Source of the DNA: Flavobacterium limi
Lineage (GTDB): Bacteria; Bacteroidota; Bacteroidia; Flavobacteriales; Flavobacteriaceae
DNA length: 64,000 nt
Assembly (NCBI RefSeq): GCF_010645075.1
Contig: NZ_JAADZV010000001.1
Span: 1-64,000 of the forward strand
Direction of reading: 5' to 3'
The translations under genes were made by a program, and so were the position numbers. Of the stretch, positions 60,599 through 64,000 are shown in pieces. The notes below the pieces were generated by a model. It had not been told where the DNA came from, ran no database searches, and worked only from the letters and a program-made list of their open reading frames with translations. The first letter of the stretch is position 1. Each line of letters starts with the position of its first letter.

Positions 60599-62620
60599 TT
60601 ATAGTATTGGAATATTTAAAATAACGATGCAGCCTGGTCCTTCCTCTTGATCGCGCTCACGGACTTCAAAACCGGCATACGGATTTTCCTTCTGCATTTT
60701 GCTTAACCTTTCATCTGTAATTTTGGTCGACAAAGATTCGTGATTGTCTTTTAGTTTTAATGTTCGGGAAGCTGCCAGACCGATTCCGTTATCTTTAATT
60801 GTGCAGATCAGGTTTTTTTCATCTGTGTGCTGTGTAAAATTAATGGTGATCAATCCTTTAATTTCTTTTACCTGAGGTTTCAGTCCATGTTCAACTGCAT
60901 TTTCTATAAAAGGCTGAATCAATAATGGCGGAATAAGAATATCGGTTTCTACTGTTTCATCACATTCAATGAGATATTCAAAACCATTATTGAGGCGCAG
61001 TTGCTGGAGCTCGATATAATTTTTCAAAGTACTGATTTCTTCCTCAAGGGAAATGGTTTCTTTGCGCGATTGTTCTAAAACCTGACGCGTGAGTTTGGCA
61101 AATTTATTCAGATAGGAAACCGCAGGAAGTGTATCTTTTTGAAGAATCATACTTTGAATATTTCCTAAAGCATTAAAAATAAAATGCGGATCCATCTGAG
61201 AACGCAGCAACCTTCTTTCCATTGCAAGTCGGGCCGAGAGGTTCTCTATCGTTTCTTTTTCCATCAGCTGTACTTTAAGTTCGGTATTGGCCTGTTCCTG
61301 TTTCAGGAAATCTTCTCGGTTTTGGTAATAACGTTGACGATAATAATACGAACGAAACATAAACACCAGCCCAATCAGTAAAACACCGGCAATTCCGTAG
61401 CCTAGAAGTTTATTTTTTTGTACCAGCTCGTTTTCAAGTTCCAGTTGTTTGATGCGTTCCAGCTTTTTAGTAGATTCATATCGTACATCGGCATTTTGCA
61501 ATACTTTTTGAGCCGATTCATCATATTTTAATTCATTGTATTTGACGTATTCTGCATCATAATTAAAATAAGCTTCAAAATCTTTTCGTTTCGCCGCAAC
61601 ATCTTTGAGGGAATTATAAAAAGTAGCCAAAAGGTAATTATCCGTATATGGAAGGCTTTTTTGGTATTTTATTCCCTCAATAAACAGCAGTTCAGCTTTG
61701 GCATAATCGCCTTTTTCGGTAAAATAAAATCCCTGCAGGCCAATGGCACTTCGGTAAATGATTCTGATATTGTATTGTTTGGCTATAGCGGTTGCTTTTT
61801 CCAGATTTTTCAAAAACGATTTTTCATCAATAGGTTTCTGTCCTTTCGAATAAAGATCGGCGAGATTGATATACGCAATCCCAATGTTGCTTTTACTTAC
61901 TATGGAACCCGAATGTTTTTCAGCAAGATTAACCGTTTCCTTAAAAAAACTTACGGCCTTTTGCCATTCAGCGGTGTTTTCAGTTTTCAGATTATCGGTT
62001 AGATAACTTCCAAAGGCAAGGCGGGCATGCAGGATACTTTCGGCATCACCGGCTTTGGCGGCATGGTATAAAGCTTCCTGGGCATATTTTTTGACTTTAG
62101 TGGGTGATGTCGGAGAAAACAGGTACGAGATATCCGAAGCAATTTTAGAACACTGATCATGTGCTGCTGCTTGTGCAAAAAGCTTATAAGAAGCCAGAAG
62201 GTATTGTATGGCCTGTGGTTTTTCGTCAATATAGGATTTCAGCGTTCCCATGGCGAGAAATGCGTAAGCCTTCGGTCGTATCTTATTGGTTTTGTCTGAT
62301 AAATAATAAGCGCTGTCGGCATAATGCGAAAAATCTTTTAAATGCAGTAGTCTTCTTTGGGTTAAAGCCAGATACGAATAGCAAATAATTTTGTCATCTA
62401 TACTGTTTTTCTTTTTTGCCTGTTCTAGTGCCAGCTGTTGCATTTTTTTGCAGGAAGCAGTATCAGAGAAACGTTTAGAATATCCATAAGCTGCCAGATT
62501 CTCTGTAGCAGAAGCTTTTTGCGCATGGACTGAAATTCCTAAGAACAGAAAAAGCAAAAGGAAAAAAGTGCGTTTTAAATGGACGTTTTTTAAAGGCAAA
62601 AATATAAGACTGTAGTGCAT
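60599..62620 (-). CDS. Sensor histidine kinase, LytS/YehU type, with TPR sensor region
   Basis: 673 residues. Signal-like N-terminus (RTFFLLLFLFLGISVHAQ), periplasmic TPR-like helical repeats (about 35-390), one membrane helix (about 402-424) and a coiled-coil. A His_kinase domain follows, with the phospho-accepting His in RSQMDPHFIFNALGNIQSM. The ATPase has N-box FIENAVEHGLKPQ and G-box DNGIGL. It should phosphorylate the adjacent LytTR regulator. The signal is unknown. Confidence 0.92.
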   Translation of the reverse strand: MHYSLIFLPLKNVHLKRTFFLLLFLFLGISVHAQKASATENLAAYGYSKRFSDTASCKKMQQLALEQAKKKNSIDDKIICYSYLALTQRRLLHLKDFSHYADSAYYLSDKTNKIRPKAYAFLAMGTLKSYIDEKPQAIQYLLASYKLFAQAAAHDQCSKIASDISYLFSPTSPTKVKKYAQEALYHAAKAGDAESILHARLAFGSYLTDNLKTENTAEWQKAVSFFKETVNLAEKHSGSIVSKSNIGIAYINLADLYSKGQKPIDEKSFLKNLEKATAIAKQYNIRIIYRSAIGLQGFYFTEKGDYAKAELLFIEGIKYQKSLPYTDNYLLATFYNSLKDVAAKRKDFEAYFNYDAEYVKYNELKYDESAQKVLQNADVRYESTKKLERIKQLELENELVQKNKLLGYGIAGVLLIGLVFMFRSYYYRQRYYQNREDFLKQEQANTELKVQLMEKETIENLSARLAMERRLLRSQMDPHFIFNALGNIQSMILQKDTLPAVSYLNKFAKLTRQVLEQSRKETISLEEEISTLKNYIELQQLRLNNGFEYLIECDETVETDILIPPLLIQPFIENAVEHGLKPQVKEIKGLITINFTQHTDEKNLICTIKDNGIGLAASRTLKLKDNHESLSTKITDERLSKMQKENPYAGFEVRERDQEEGPGCIVILNIPIL

Positions 62621-62855
62621 AGAAACGATATTATTGAGGGAAAGTACAAATTGTATGATTACTGACCAAACATTTTCAGGCTTAAAAAACGATGTGTAAA
62701 TCGCGTCCTGAATTGCTGTGAAACCTTTGTTTTACTGATATCTCCATATCCTAACCAAATAAAAATCTAAAGATACCATTTACCAATTCCGAATTGTCAT
62801 AAGCTTTTCTATATAGTAATCTTGTTATAAATAATTATTTTAAAGAACCTAAATT

Positions 62856-63326
62856 ATGAATAAGAAAAAGTTTACATTAATACTAATTGTTTTTTGTTTT
62901 TTGACGGGATTAAGTTATGGACAACAGACAGAAGATAAACGTGTCAAAATCGAAATCACAGTAAAAGATGGCAATAAAACAATTGTTGCTCCGGTTCGGT
63001 CTGCTACATTTTCTTTTACAACTTCAACAAATAATGTTACAACTACTGATGGAACTGAAAAAAAAGAGCAGACCAGGAATTATTATTTTTCTATAGATTT
63101 TGAGAGGCAGAATGTAGCTTTGTTAAAAGCTTTTATGAGCAATAAAAATGGTCTCGACGGACATATTACAATGATAGATTCTTATGGAAAAATGCCTTCC
63201 AGAAAATTAGAATTTACAAAAGCAAACATAGATTCCTTAAGCGATCAATTGACTGCGGATTATACCAGCTCGTATATGTCAATAGTTTGTGCTACATTGA
63301 TTATTGATGGAGTAAAAGTTGAATAA
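62856..63326 (+). CDS. Exported hypothetical protein
   Basis: 156 residues with signal peptide ending LSYGQ. The mature part is beta-rich (RVKIEITVKDGNKTIVAPVRSATFSFTTSTNNVTT). I recognise no family. It is 2 bp upstream of the next gene, so the two are probably an operon. Confidence 0.7.
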   Translation: MNKKKFTLILIVFCFLTGLSYGQQTEDKRVKIEITVKDGNKTIVAPVRSATFSFTTSTNNVTTTDGTEKKEQTRNYYFSIDFERQNVALLKAFMSNKNGLDGHITMIDSYGKMPSRKLEFTKANIDSLSDQLTADYTSSYMSIVCATLIIDGVKVE

Positions 63327-63328
63327 CT

Positions 63329-63796
63329 ATGGAAGCATTACAAAAATTCACAAAAAATGGGAACCAGTATGTCATGAAAAGACAATACGGTTTTGGTCTT
63401 ATTGTAGTTTTCGGAATGGCAGCATTTGCTTTTGCCGGTGTATTGATCAAAAACACAGCGATGATCTGGATTTTTGGAATTTTGACCGTTTTATGCCTGA
63501 TTTCGGTTTTTATAAATCACGTGGTAATTGACATGGGTCAAAGAGAAATCCTAATCAAAAACGCATTGATTATTCCGCCGGTCCGGATTCCGCTGAGTGA
63601 TTTTGTCAATTTTGAAGTAGTAAGAACTACTCAGTATTTCGTTACCATAAATGTTTCGCTGAATCTGTATTATATGAAGAACGGAAAAGAGCAGTGCAGT
63701 GGCATAGCGCAGGGATTTACAGCCAGATCGATGCAAAATTTACTTAATGAAATTCAGGAAATCACTAATGCCGATGAACATTCAGGAAAAATATAA
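63329..63796 (+). CDS. Two-helix membrane protein, hypothetical
   Basis: 155 residues. Two adjacent membrane helices (about 21-43 and 46-66, FGLIVVFGMAAFAFAGVLI, MIWIFGILTVLCLISVFI) are followed by a cytoplasmic beta-rich domain with PH-like character (VVIDMGQREILIKNALIIPPVRIPLSDFVNFEVVRTTQYF). Function unknown. The next gene overlaps its end by 23 bp. Confidence 0.7.
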   Translation: MEALQKFTKNGNQYVMKRQYGFGLIVVFGMAAFAFAGVLIKNTAMIWIFGILTVLCLISVFINHVVIDMGQREILIKNALIIPPVRIPLSDFVNFEVVRTTQYFVTINVSLNLYYMKNGKEQCSGIAQGFTARSMQNLLNEIQEITNADEHSGKI

Positions 63797-64000
63797 TATC
63801 GAAGAAACATTGAATATCTTTTCTTTATGTCCCAAAAAACCATCGCTTGCTATGTCTAAATGGTTTTTGGCGGGTATCGTTGCAGGTATTTTGATTTTAG
63901 TATTTTTTGATCATCGTCTCGATGAAGCAATGCGATGGGCAATTTATATCGTAATGGGTTATTTTGTCCTGCATAGTGTATATGACATACAAATAGGAAG
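63774..64000 (+). CDS. Membrane protein, partial at window edge
   Basis: The frame opens at the ATG at 63774, overlaps the previous gene by 23 bp and runs off the right edge, giving 75 residues. Two membrane helices are visible (WFLAGIVAGILILVFF, WAIYIVMGYFVLHSVY). Third member of the small operon that begins at 62856. No family recognised. Confidence 0.6.
   Translation, partial: MNIQEKYNIEETLNIFSLCPKKPSLAMSKWFLAGIVAGILILVFFDHRLDEAMRWAIYIVMGYFVLHSVYDIQIG

Overview
The window looks like the chromosome of a Flavobacterium-type member of the Bacteroidetes. The evidence is an AT-rich composition, SusC/SusD proteins, a type IX secretion C-terminal sorting domain, many Bacteroidetes-style lipoproteins, -7 elements of the form TAnnTTTG in place of sigma70 promoters, and a Nudix-type AraR regulator. 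No rRNA, tRNA or CRISPR was seen.

Layout. (1) 1-3947, minus strand: an IS21-type insertion-sequence end, then alternating genes for HExxH metallopeptidase-like proteins and small lipoproteins. I read this as a polymorphic toxin/immunity array with one full-length secreted toxin (2679-3947), one orphan cassette (1295-2203) and one truncated duplicate (57-713). (2) 3953-10364, minus: a Sel1-repeat protein with a T9SS sorting signal, a Spy-like periplasmic protein, a transglutaminase-like protein and an O-antigen-ligase/TPR protein. (3) 10565-17954: an SSS sodium/sugar symporter, the Leloir genes galE, galT, galK and galM, and a divergent GntR/LacI-type regulator. (4) 18053-19195: a geranylgeranyl-reductase-family flavoprotein. 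(5) 19597-43606: a complete arabinan/L-arabinose locus with transketolase, transaldolase, araR, susC, susD, five GH43 enzymes, GH51, GH127, araB, araD, araA and a lipoprotein mutarotase. (6) 43835-50284: an island of small hypothetical, lipoprotein and immunity-like genes, including a frameshifted XRE regulator and a large palindromic element. (7) 50345-64000: housekeeping and envelope genes, among them LD-carboxypeptidase, 3-hydroxyanthranilate dioxygenase, a beta-lactamase-like hydrolase, the sufS-sufE-sufT cluster, DUF2480, DUF3078 and a LytS/LytTR two-component pair.

How it works together. The arabinan locus describes a full route. The SusC/D pair takes up arabino-oligosaccharides, surface and periplasmic GH43, GH51 and GH127 enzymes release L-arabinose, the mutarotase equilibrates anomers, AraA, AraB and AraD make xylulose 5-phosphate, and transketolase and transaldolase feed it into central metabolism. 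A 21-bp palindrome (TAAatGT-N7-ACACTTA) recurs upstream of tkt, araR, susC and araB, which fits AraR operators. A similar site sits beside a well-formed promoter of the SSS symporter gene. That symporter may therefore be the arabinose transporter rather than, or as well as, the galactose transporter its gal neighbours suggest. Galactose and arabinose are both released from pectin side chains, so the gal and ara blocks make sense side by side.

The most unusual part is the toxin/lipoprotein array at the left edge, together with related palindromic elements at 735-850 and 44446-44659 that share AGTAG[G/C]TACTCGTTG and lie beside small hypothetical or immunity-like genes.
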